From Echinococcus granulosus (Eukaryota; Platyhelminthes; Cestoda; Cyclophyllidea; Taeniidae): DNA of 25,581 nucleotides. Positions 1 through 19,030 of the stretch are shown here, piece by piece. The stretch lies in the NCBI RefSeq assembly GCF_000524195.1, contig NW_020170383.1:1388660-1414240 (forward strand). The letters run 5' to 3'. The notes below the pieces were generated by a model. The model saw only the letters and a program-made list of their open reading frames with translations, was not told the DNA's origin and did no database searches. The position numbers were made by a program, and so were the translations under genes. Each line of letters starts with the position of its first letter. The stretch's first letter is position 1.

Positions 1-1836
1 GCCTTGTCTTTTGAAAAACGAACTGTTAAAAAGCAAATAATCTGGGCACTGTTTTATCCGGATTCTCTTTCATTTGTTTGGGAAGTCATATGAACGCATA
101 TAAAACCAACAGGAATGCAACTGCCCAGGTTGGTACTATGAAGCTTCAAACGAAAACTACGGAGGGCTTGATTGTTCTCGCAGGAGTTTTGAAACGTAAA
201 GACATTCAGATAAAATATGAAAGTACATTCCTTCCTAACCGATGGCAAGTCTATGCATTATAACCCTTTTATAGTTGGAAAGATAAACTCCCCGACTTTA
301 CCATATGAAGTAAAGTGCATACAAAAATAAAAGTCAAAAAATCCACTTAGAGATAATCATAACTCAACGAGTTTATTGAAATGAAATGAAAAGGGTAGAG
401 CTATTTATTAAGAACTACTGCAACTAACCTTGGTGAAGTGATCTTTTCTGAGCATTAACAATTTCAAAATAAGGCAACTTCGTGAAGCAAAAAAGATTTT
501 ACGGGGAGAAAGTGAAAACAGTCTTTTCTACACAATACGTGAATGGGTACTGTATAGCAAACCTCCCTGAATACCCTTCACACACCAATGGCCAAGAGAG
601 GAAACAACCTTAAAAGGTCCCTCTGGGGTTTTCATCTCTCCAGATCAATCTCTTTTACAACAATTGGGGCCAATTCCGACCATATATCACAATAATAATG
701 TGATAAAGTGATCTAAATATGTTAATTTTATAAAAAGGAAATCTCCAAACAAGGAAATATGACTTGTATTTGTGATGCTCATCTAACTGTTAAATTTAAG
801 TGAATTTTTCTTTCACTATAGACAATTTATTCGTCCTCCCCACTGCTTTTAATCGGAATTGAATTTCAGACAATCCCTAGCTTAGTTTAAGTGCTTCTCA
901 TCCATTTGGAAAGCATTTTTTTATAAAACTAACGCCTGAGGAACAACGAAAAACCGTTAATTAGAGGACAATAGATTTTCGTAGTCAGATAGCATGTCTA
1001 TCCCGGAAAACTTCTCACCATAATGCATGCAAATGGTGCTCATTGCGTAGAGGTGAAAAGAAACAAAATGTAGGAAAGGGGAAGGGAAGCACAAAAGTGC
1101 AAAACCACATGCTAAACCACACAGGTCTGAGTAGGCCGCCACCTAAGCCAACTATTTTACGCATTCTACTCCAAAGTGGCCATCTGTGCTGGTTGGCAGG
1201 AAGTCTGCTTTTTAGTCACCCTATCACTCTCTTTCTCTCCCTCACACACATTCCCAGTCAACCAAAGGGGCTTTTCTTTGTAAAAAACCATTATTCTCGC
1301 CTTATTTTAGCAAGATCACATTGGCTATATGGGATTCTGTTTATGTGCTTAGGTGGCAGCCTCATAAGACACCGTTGGTTTAAGTTTTTTTGCAAAGGGC
1401 TCCACTGGGTAATGGCACTTAGGTGTTAAGATCTTTGCACTGACGCACGATAGAGAGGAGGAGCTAATGCTCTCGCCCCCCTAGCCTATGACTGTGAGGG
1501 CCACCGAAATTGAGAAAAATCCCTGGGGGAGGTGAGTTCTAGGTAAATCGCCACATTACCTTAGGAGCCCCTTGGTTCACTGGATGCATGAAGGTGAGAA
1601 AAGAGAGGGGAGGGGAGAGCGGTATGAAGAAAACAGTCTTCCTGCCAAATGGGCATGCAAGCTGCATGACACTCGCCAACAAACACGCACGTCAATCAAA
1701 CACACGTGATCTGCTTACGCGTGTGCGAGACGATACGTGTGAAGGCGGTGCACTGGGTACCGTCACTACCGCCACCAATGAGCAGTTTCTCTATCTCTCT
1801 TTCGGGAATTGGAAGTTGAGGCAGCGGCCTACTCAC
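1..1836 (-). other. SERCA: SERCA intron 13, left part only
   Basis: Non-coding sequence downstream of exon 13b. I looked on the minus strand for the rest of the pump (the LSENQSL and MPPW motifs, M9, M10) and found nothing, nor a third copy of exon 13. A purine-rich, GC-richer patch lies at 1440-1640. A small inverted repeat (CACACG at 1701-1706, CGTGTG at 1720-1725) lies about 110 nt after the 13b donor. The last coding exons must lie to the left of the window. Confidence 0.75.
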
Positions 1837-10790
<8,954 letters not shown>

Positions 10791-10830
10791 TGTGTAGCAC
10801 TGATTACGGAGTTATTTCGGTGTGAGTTCA
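10791..10830 (-). promoter_or_regulatory. SERCA: Possible 5'UTR piece after a candidate splice acceptor
   Basis: On the minus strand a pyrimidine-rich run (CTTTTATTCCTACAATCTTTC) ends in AAGGCAG at 10831, leaving 40 nt before the ATG. This looks like an acceptor, either for a 5'UTR intron or for a trans-spliced leader if the organism uses one. A second AG lies nearer the ATG (AATCAG, 10797-10802). No transcript is available here, so this is inference. Confidence 0.3.
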
Positions 10831-11158
10831 CTGCCTTGAGTGCATGAAAGATTGTAGGAATAAAAGGTGAATGGAATCGCGGTTTCGCGTGGAGCAGTCG
10901 TCAATGTCCCTCTTCTCAAGAGATATTCACTAGAAACAGGAGTAGAACATAAACCGCACCCTCTGTCTTGCCGTGGGCCTGTAGTCTGCCTAACCTGCAC
11001 ACTCACCCTCACTTAGACAACAATTTCAGTGTTTCCACAGGCAGCGCAAACTACCTCCAGGCATAGACATGTGTTATGTACGCGTACAAATTGATCGCCT
11101 GGGGGCCTAGCCCCATCACCCACGCCCAGCGCAGGGACAGCATACGTCCGCGCGCTTG

Positions 11159-11180
11159 GTGTGTGCATGTGTGCACATAT
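11159..11180. repeat. Alternating purine-pyrimidine tract
   Basis: Twenty-two bases of strictly alternating purine and pyrimidine (mostly GT/GC/AC steps). A partly inverted copy of its core, atgtgcacac, lies 50 bases on at about 11230-11239. Such tracts can adopt Z-form DNA near promoters. Confidence 0.7.
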
Positions 11181-11359
11181 CCACATCCCCGTGGTTGGGC
11201 CCACTGTCCCCTCTCCTTCCAAACCCACACATGTGCACACCCTCGAGGACCAATCATGGCGGTGTTTGCACGCATGCACGCATACGGGCAGGTCAACAAG
11301 GTCACTGGTGTGGCGAGCGATCGATTGGTTGGTGCGGACGTGTAAGCCACTGTGCACTA

Positions 11360-11377
11360 CTGCTGCTGCTGTTGCTG
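11360..11377 (+). repeat. Imperfect (CTG)6 microsatellite
   Basis: Four CTG units, one TTG, one CTG, inside the GC-richer 5' flank of the pump gene. Short and not in a supported reading frame. Confidence 0.75.
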
Positions 11378-11640
11378 CGACTACACTGTGATGCCGCTTC
11401 CAGGGCTGATTTAGTTGTCTTTAGTGGATATGAAAACGAATGCGTTACGGTCCAGGTAGCCACTATGCAAAAAGAAGACTGCACGTAGGCGAAAATGTTG
11501 CCTTATTTAGATAACCCCTGTGGTCCGCCCAACGGCAACTGCTTCTGTCATACCGCTGCAAAAGTGATGGACAGGAAATAAAAAACTTCGAGCATACCTT
11601 TGCTTGAGTATCAGTTTGTAGTCGATTACTCGATACGATA

Positions 11641-11648
11641 TTTATATA
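11641..11648 (-). promoter_or_regulatory. TATA-like box
   Basis: TATATAAA on the minus strand, with an inverted CCAAT about 8 bases upstream (11656-11660). It points toward the SERCA gene but lies 850 bases from the ATG, in AT-rich DNA where such matches arise by chance. Confidence 0.12.
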
Positions 11649-12046
11649 AAAAAATCCAATAAAAAGTTACTCCAAGTAAAGTATATTTGTAGATCGAGTA
11701 CAGATGACAGGTAGGGACTGGGTGGCCTGCAGATTATTAAAATGTGGACTTGAAGCATTGTGAAAAACGTGGAAGATGGCACCAGGCATCAACATGTAAT
11801 GTTTGGGCATTTTTGGAATAAACGTTTTTTCCTTATTTTGCTTCCCCATCTTGTGGCAGTGCACTTTCCCGAAGAGAATGTGATCATTTCTTTCCATCAT
11901 ATACATTGATACATCTTTTCAGTTTCAAGCTTCAGAAAGTGCTCTTTACTTCGCAGAGCTGTAAATATTTTTACGTTGTACCCCAATTATTTGTTGAGAG
12001 TCCCTTTCTGTTCTTCAGCGGAAGATTTTGAAAAGGAGGGCCACCT

Positions 12047-12200
12047 TAAGGCTCCGTCATTGTGCCTCCGCTGGGTGGCCTGGCCTCCGGGTTATGCTAG
12101 TAGCTCCAAGCCCTACTGTATGCCAAATCCATGTATTCTGCTCGAGTATTACGTCTTCTATCATCTTCAGGGAAGTGCCGAGGCACTACACAACACATAC
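12047..12200 (+). repeat. Dispersed repeat, copy 1
   Basis: A 154-bp GC-richer unit that is matched, in the same orientation, by 17239-17396. Shared blocks include ggctcc, tggcctggcc/gggctggcc, aagcccta, tgtatg, cgagtattacg and cttcagggaagt. By eye identity is roughly three quarters, with small indels. No coding potential, terminal inverted repeats or A-tail is clear. It is probably a short interspersed or miniature element or a fragment of a larger one; the class is unknown to me. Confidence 0.75.
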
Positions 12201-13568
12201 TAACTCTATAAAAAGTGCTGGACTATTTAAATAAAAAACCTAAAGACATCATGGGGATTACCCAACTTATTCCATGTAACTCTTTGTTTTCTTTGTTAAA
12301 AAATTTGTGGTTGCAAAACTCAAGTTTTTGAAATTTAATGACTGCATGAATACCACCACTCATGAAAGTTATCATTAAATTAGCACGCGAATAACACCGA
12401 CACATCTCGACTGCGATACTAAATTGGTAAATAAGTCAAAGCCTTAATGTTCCTACTGAAGGAGGTAACTAGTAAAGCACTGAATTTGTTACTGGAGGCA
12501 ATTAATAAACTCCTCAAGTTCTTTAATTCGTGCTTCCCATTTGCTTATTTTTATCATTTTAAGACCTAAACAAATCGTGTTGGTCATGACAATATTCCAC
12601 TCGAACAATATGACTTCCAGTGTTTGAAGAAGTTATTACTGATTATTTAAAAAGATATTGGTTCTATTCAAGTAAAACATTGGCCATTGAACAATTCCTT
12701 GTTTATTCCTTCAATTTTTCACATTTATTATCCATAGTTGAGGTGGTTCATTGGAACAGTGCTATGCTGATCTTCACCCTGGACATAGTAATGATTGAAT
12801 GAAAAAGATTGCCATGATTTTTCAACTAGTCTGCGTCAGCCTCGGATGAAAAACAACAATTAACAGCAACAAATGTCAGTCTTGCAAATAGCATAAATAT
12901 CGGTTACAAAATTAGAGGAAATGAATTCTTGAGTGGCGTTTTGCTGATGACTTTAGGCATTCGGAAGTACAATCTGCCTTGGCAGTACATCCATCAGCGA
13001 ATGGGTCATCGCACTAACATCTTCAGGTGGTAGAAAAATTAGATGCTTACTCTCAAAAGATGCATTTGATTTTAAACTAGGTTTCAAGCTTCGCTCAATT
13101 GATGGACAAAACTATCCCTAAAATGGGTTATGTACGAAAGAAGTAGCCTTATTTGGAGCTGCGAATCGTCTCGAAATATCAGTGTGATTCAAACGGCATT
13201 TCTAAACTTCTATATAGGATGTTTTGCGCCTGTAAATAGTCTTCAATGAATTTACAAGTATGTACTTATCTGTTTCACATTATTTGAAGGTTTGAGGGTG
13301 AGGTATGTAAACGTGGCAAATCGATGTTTTATTCAACTGCGTGTTTAATTCTACGAACAATTCAGTCTCCACAGATCGTACTCCTCTCCTAGGGCATGGA
13401 CTGCGAGCCATGGTAATAGCCCTTCGAATTTTCTTTAAGCTAGTAATGCATGTGCTTCCATACTACTTGGACTCATTAAGACTACCGGAAGACATGCTGA
13501 ATTCAATGCTCCACTACTGAAGCAACTCTGTTGAGTTAAATTGAGACTCCAGAAATTGCATAGGAATT

Positions 13569-13580
13569 CCCCCCCCCCCC
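13569..13580 (+). repeat. Poly-C tract (C12)
   Basis: Twelve cytosines in a row in AT-rich surroundings. It is length-variable by nature and a likely site of sequencing or assembly error. Confidence 0.9.
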
Positions 13581-13754
13581 GAGCAGGCCTTCTTTCTCAA
13601 ATTAAAGTAGTAATTCCAAAAAGTTTAATTTTATAAGGAACAGAAATATTTAAAATCTTGCTTTTTCGAGACCGGTGAAAATTCACAAAATAGGCAGAAC
13701 ACAAGGCTTGTAGCAAGAAGAGAGTGCAGATTTTCCTTCCTAAGGCATAATCTT

Positions 13755-13990
13755 CCTAATCTGAACGGGCTCCCTTGCTACCTATGTCACCATGAGTGCA
13801 AACGGCAATGAAATTCAGGCCAACTTGTGCCCTTTGCCAGTCGACCTCAAAACATGCGAATACACACATGACCGACCTTCCAGCAGCGGCAGCATCATCA
13901 ACTTGCCGTCGCCATGGCCCAACCCTGCCGACCGGACGATTAGATGCCGATCTATTCCAGTGGATTGCATTTTATTGCGTTGCTGAGGTC
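13755..13990 (+). other. GC-rich island with short open stretch
   Basis: About 235 bp are markedly richer in G+C than the DNA on both sides. An ATG in good context (caccATG at 13792) opens 64 codons, and an overlapping frame opens 66. The translations match no family I know. It could be a first exon, a repeat fragment or a regulatory island; I cannot decide. Confidence 0.2.
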
Positions 13991-16900
13991 AAATAGCATA
14001 AATCAACCCGGCATTTTCCTTATCCACAACACAGCTTAACACAACATTGGCTTGTGTCAACGTGGAAAAATTAGTGCTGGCCTGGTCACTGTCGTCTACA
14101 ATGGTAGTGATTTGTGAATCTTAAAGTATCTGGCTACTTTTCAACTAAATCCTCTGGCACAGCACAAGGGAATAATAGGCTTCATCTGGCTCAGCAATTT
14201 TCAAACTAATTTCTTCTATGAAGTAAAAGTATTCCATCCAACCATCATTCTTTCAGCCATTACTATGTCCCATACCCTGTGTTCGTGTAAATAGTATTTA
14301 AATTTGAGTCTAAATTGCGTAGAAATTTACTTTCATTTCGCCTATGGTCAAAACACAACTTCGTTTTCTCCAAAAGCTGTTAGCCATAGGCTTGGCGAAA
14401 TTCGAATAAGAGATATTCCTCATTTTTTGATGTTTATGGATAGAATTCTTAGTAAACTGAGTCTTTCATTTCATGGTTAGACGCGTCATTTATAACACCT
14501 CCTTCCCCCTATTAATCGGTCTCCACAAGAGAAACAAGCAGGTAGAAGAGCTTGACAGGTTGATGCGCAAAACCGTTTTTTGATGGAAAGAGGCTCATAT
14601 ATTACCTCGTGATCTTTCTAAGCTGCACTGAATAGGGAATAGTTAATTTTTTCATAAGGGGAGACTAAAGGCCCTACGCCACGTGCAATCGTAAATATTG
14701 CCTGAGTAAAATGCCGAGATTTCGAAGTTTTATTTGCATTCTCTCTATGGGATATTGGCTTCATCCGCTTGATGTATCGAACAAACAACCTTCTCCTTTT
14801 AAATCAAATATGTAAAATGCTGAAAGTTCTCATTAGACTTTTTACTCACCAATGGCGAATATGGGAAGACGAATGTTCTTATGAAATTGACAAGTCATCA
14901 TTTGTGGGATTTATGCCCTCCGTGACACGAGCACTTGGTTGGATAGCAGTAAGCTTTGAATGAATCACTTTCATGCGAACCAATGCAAATGGTGTTCCGG
15001 CTACAATCCCACTAAAATTGAAATTTCCTACACTGTATGTAGGAATAAAAAGAAATAGACCATCCAAGTAGTTTAAAAAATAAGTATGATCCATAATCCT
15101 CGAAGTGTTTGCACAAACAGTGGTGGGATTTTAATTTTGTTGAATTATTTCTGGAAATCTTGGCCATACTTTCCTGTAAAAATTGGGAAGTCCAAATTAG
15201 TAATAGCAATGCTAGGGCTAGCTTGCACACGCAATGTTCAAGAAAATAGCACTGAAACCTGTTGGAAACTTTTCCGATCTACATATGCGGTAAACTTCTG
15301 CGCAATAATGTCCGAAATATTCCATTTCTTAGCGGAAGTCGTCAAGCCAAATGACCTACTCGAATCTGTTTGCCTCAACTCTGGCTCACATAATGAACGC
15401 CTCCAACATTTTGGCTTAAAAAACATAACTCTATAACATCCAAAGTGTATAATAATTCTTCAAAGATAGAAACACAAAGCAAGATATGGAAATAGGAATA
15501 ACCACTTTTTGCGTTAATTCTTACGGCAAAATCGCCTAAATGATCTCGAAAACAGCACAATTTCCCGGTGGTACTATCAAATCTCATTGATTTGATCCAG
15601 TGAGAATCGTTGTCTAAGATGATACAGATTCATTCAGGTGATGGCAGTGCCTTTTCCAGTCCAGTCAGTCAATGACCTTGCGTAAGTGGAAATCTCCACC
15701 ATAGGGAACTAGTCGATGGCTTCGTAGAACAAACAAGCATTGAAGAAAACTACTTTCTTTGTTCCATGCATTTGCTTACGTGTGCATCTAATATCTTCCT
15801 AGGAGAGCACAGACATAGAAAGCGATCCTTACCTTTTGTGCGGGCATAAAGAAACGCTAGGATTAGCCACACACAGCTAGCACATCTGATTCCGTCTGTC
15901 GTGCAATTCAATAAGCACACCTTGACCTGACTCCTCTAGTACGAGCACTGGTTTGATACAATTTCTCGAGTTAGCTTTACTCTCCCACTTCCCTATTTTC
16001 AATTTAAAGTCTGTCAAACAGCGTTAAAGGTTTATTTCCTGGCTGCTTTATTCCTCACTCGTCTTCAAATACCGCGTTAAATTGTATTTTGTCGAGTAAT
16101 ATTAACACTAATACAAAGTGGTAGGAGGGGATATGTATTGGGCATCCCTTCGTGGTCAGAATAACGCCGCGGAGGCATTTTCACATGAATACCCCGTAGC
16201 TTGGAAATGGGTCAACCAACTTTCACAGATTCTTGATACCCTTGATAAATTTTCCCACCTGAAAATGGTGTCAAATATGAAGGGAAACTATTACATCCTG
16301 TCAGTTGTTGTGTTAGCATAACCCCAATAAAGGTTAGTAAAACGAATCTAGATGTGTGGATAAATTTATGTTTAGCTGAATAAATTCCACAATAAATTGT
16401 CCTCATAATGGCAGTCCCTTTGCATACTGGAATAATCTGATTGCTCGATCTCATGTCTTGCTCTTAAAAACATGCATTCTAGTTTGCAAATGGAAAACAG
16501 CAGCCCAGCCTATTAGCCTAATTGCCTCAAAAGTGGTTTATCTTCAAAGGGTAAAAATTCAAAAAGTAATCAGAACACTCAAATTGTGAAAGGAAACAAA
16601 TAACGCGGGAATTGGTTAACTAACTGGATGCATGGCTGGAGCGTTTTCGTTTCCAAGATTTGCACAAATGTAAACACTCCAGGGTGTGAGTATTTGTACA
16701 TCATTTGTCTCAGTTTCCATCTTGTAGCAATTAATCACTTTTGAAAGGCGTCTTCTTGACTGTGCATTTTTATCTTCGCTAGGTACAAATCTTTTGCTCT
16801 CCCAAATGCTAAAATGTAGTAATGCGTTGCCACTGCATGAGTTTCAGCGGAGAATGTATGCTTTTCCTAGCTTGTGTATTGCCTAGATTAAATATGTATA

Positions 16901-17238
16901 CATGGGCAGTGTACCCCTAAAGGAAGCAATTTGTGGATCCTAGTTGAGTAATTTTGGGGAATTTGAAAACTGGTATTGTTAGAATATAACCTGGAATGGT
17001 TTATATCATTTTGTCAAAACAGAAAGCCACACACGTTCGAGTTATATAACTGTGAATTCAGTTTTTAAGTACTGTGGAAGTTGTCCACAGAAGTTGTCCA
17101 CACATTGTATAAAGTTGACGCATTCAAAAAGATACCTAATAATTTTGTTTAAATCGCGTCGACATCTAGTGGTCACCTAGGTGAACTTGTAATACGTTGG
17201 TTGCTTGTTTAACTCAGGATTTAGGAAATAAATCACTA

Positions 17239-17396
17239 AGGGGCTCCACCATCGTACTCTCGCCGAGTGGGCTGGCCTTTTGGCCATGCCAGTAGACCTA
17301 AGCCCTATTGTATGTCGAATGTATATATTCTACCCGAGTATTACGGCTTCTTTCGTCTTCAGGGAAGTTTCGGGGAGCTACAGCGCTTCCACATAC
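17239..17396 (+). repeat. Dispersed repeat, copy 2
   Basis: Homologous to 12047-12200 in the same orientation, about 5 kb apart. The similarity starts sharply at the ggggctcc block and fades after the shared acatac near 17391-17396, giving approximate element ends. The surrounding AT-rich DNA does not match between copies, which supports two separate insertions rather than a large duplication. Confidence 0.75.
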
Positions 17397-18537
17397 GAGG
17401 AAGTATAATGCTGTATGTAAAGCGCTTTTAATCATTAATGTCGAATGTGCATTCCGAAGTCTCCATTTGTCACGAAAATTTGGGTTAAATGCTCTGCGTT
17501 GATTTCTAAAACAAGTAAATAAGTTAAAGGCAACTGAAGCATTTATATCTGATGGGCTTTTTAAAGCCCTATGCTTGGTAGCTAGATTGACTAAACTGTC
17601 TAGCTTTCATTTTACCAAAGTTTACTTTTCGGCACGTCCTTGTACTTATTAATGCCAAGGCTGCAGATCTGCTGCGATTTCCAAGGACATGCTGTGAGAT
17701 GGCAGTGAAAATTACAAAAGACCTGATAATGGGTGATACTGCTGATGGAGGATTCTAAGGTAGAAAAGTAATTGCCTATTTCACCTTAGTTATGTGTATT
17801 TTGCGAATCATTGTCAGTCCTCTCAATTGCAATTAAGTAAATGCTACAGCAGTTACCAAAAATGTGAGTTAATGGCTACTTAACGGTAAAGTTCCATGTA
17901 AATGGCCGAATGCTTGGTCGCAAATCTGCCATTCTGAATTCACTTGTCACTTTAAGTAGTCCAGTTTTACAACAAAATTTGAACCAATAAACTTACTGCG
18001 AAAAAAACAAAAGCCAATACTTTACGTGTATCAATCCTGTATTCCTTCAAATAATAATCTACATTTAGGTTTGTTCCACCCGTCTCTTATAGAATTAAGT
18101 AATATAAATAGAAGTGCCTCCCTCCAAAACCCCCTCCCGCCTGCAGTTTCACTTTTCCTACGCAATGATAATTTTTAGTATATCTCCCGCTTCTTGTATT
18201 TTTTGATTTTCTGAAATTATTATGCAGCAGAACTTTACAATGTGCACTATCTCGTCCGTCAATTAGTTTGACACTCTTTCAAAGTTCCTTTCTTTAAGTA
18301 TAACATTTAAATGCCCTATTCAGTCAGTTTCAGTAAATTTGTTTTAGTTTAATCGGTGTTTCCATTCATAGTCTTTATTGGTCTGCATTTCACATTCAGT
18401 CACACGCATAAGAGACCCGGGTTCCTGCGAGCTGCTTTATTTAGTGGTGCGATTCGGTCTAATAATCACGATACTTTACCTTCATCAAATATATCATATT
18501 ACGGCCGTAACTAAGTTTGCAAATAGCGTAAGAATCA

Positions 18538-19030
18538 GTTAACTTTAATAGGCATCGAAACCATTTGATTTTTATAAGGCTCGATAAGACCCTGCTTTCT
18601 AATACACAGAAATGTTAGATGCTCAAGAAACTGTTTTTCCAAGTCTGAGACAGCCGTTCCTAGGTAAATCGTTGCAAATGCGACTGTTCCAATGTCAAAA
18701 TATGTAAATATAATTTTGCGTAAATCTTGCGTGTATGCTCGATCATGTGTTGCCTTCCTAATCTTTTCCAGGATCAAGGCAAGGTCTCCGTGGGTAGACG
18801 CCTTTGCACCCGTAATTCTTAATCAAAAAGTCCCTATTCTAGTTTCATCATTATTTTAAACAAAACAAGCAATTTTGATGTTGAATTGCTAAAGAAGTGT
18901 TTCCAATTCGGCCGCACAAGTCTGTTCATTTGTCGGATCCCAAGTATTACACGATCAGTAGTTCCAGGAAGAAGGCCAGACAGCTGGATAATTTCCAGTA
19001 CTTGATAGATCATAGCAACTGTTGTCCCGT
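18538..19030 (-). other. Two adjacent open stretches of unknown nature
   Basis: On the minus strand an open stretch of about 65 codons follows a possible acceptor (TTATGCAG near 19030) and has a helical, Leu/Ile-rich translation (VAMIYQVLEIIQLSGLLPGT). After its stop, a different frame stays open for about 95 codons to 18535 (with DLALILEKIRKATHDRAY and TVAFATIYLGTAVSDLEKQF). The composition looks protein-like, but no family is recognised and no good splice pair joins them. It could be exons of an unknown gene, a decayed intronless copy, or chance. Confidence 0.2.

Larger units (their letters stand above)
10831..11500 (-). promoter_or_regulatory. GC-richer 5' flank of SERCA, possible promoter/UTR
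   Basis: This stretch is clearly richer in G+C and CpG than the flanking AT-rich DNA, and it is open in several overlapping frames on both strands because stop codons are rare in such composition, not because it codes. It contains a 12-nt palindrome TGTACGCGTACA (11077-11088), a 22-nt alternating purine/pyrimidine run (11159-11180) and an imperfect CTG run (11360-11377). Position and composition suit a promoter or 5'UTR exon, but no core element fixes a start site. Confidence 0.35.

Noticed and set aside
1..1836. Search for the final SERCA exons (M9-M10) or a third exon-13 copy
   Set aside because: No LSENQSL-, MPPW- or M10-like coding on the minus strand; the exons must lie outside the window.
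11013..11488. Several overlapping ORFs of 76-114 codons on both strands
   Set aside because: They overlap in five frames in a GC-rich stretch poor in stop codons. The translations are low-complexity (Cys/His/Thr/Pro-rich) and unlike any family.
14879..15013. Minus-strand open stretch after a TTTCAATTTTAG acceptor-like site, reading GIVAGTPFALVRM, faintly like a mitochondrial carrier repeat
   Set aside because: The resemblance covers about a dozen residues, and the expected carrier signature and following helix are absent in all frames downstream. Probably chance.
15086..15436. 116-codon plus-strand ORF
   Set aside because: AT-rich, without a recognisable domain; opposite-strand ORFs of similar length overlap it. 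This is the expected size for chance in 25 kb.
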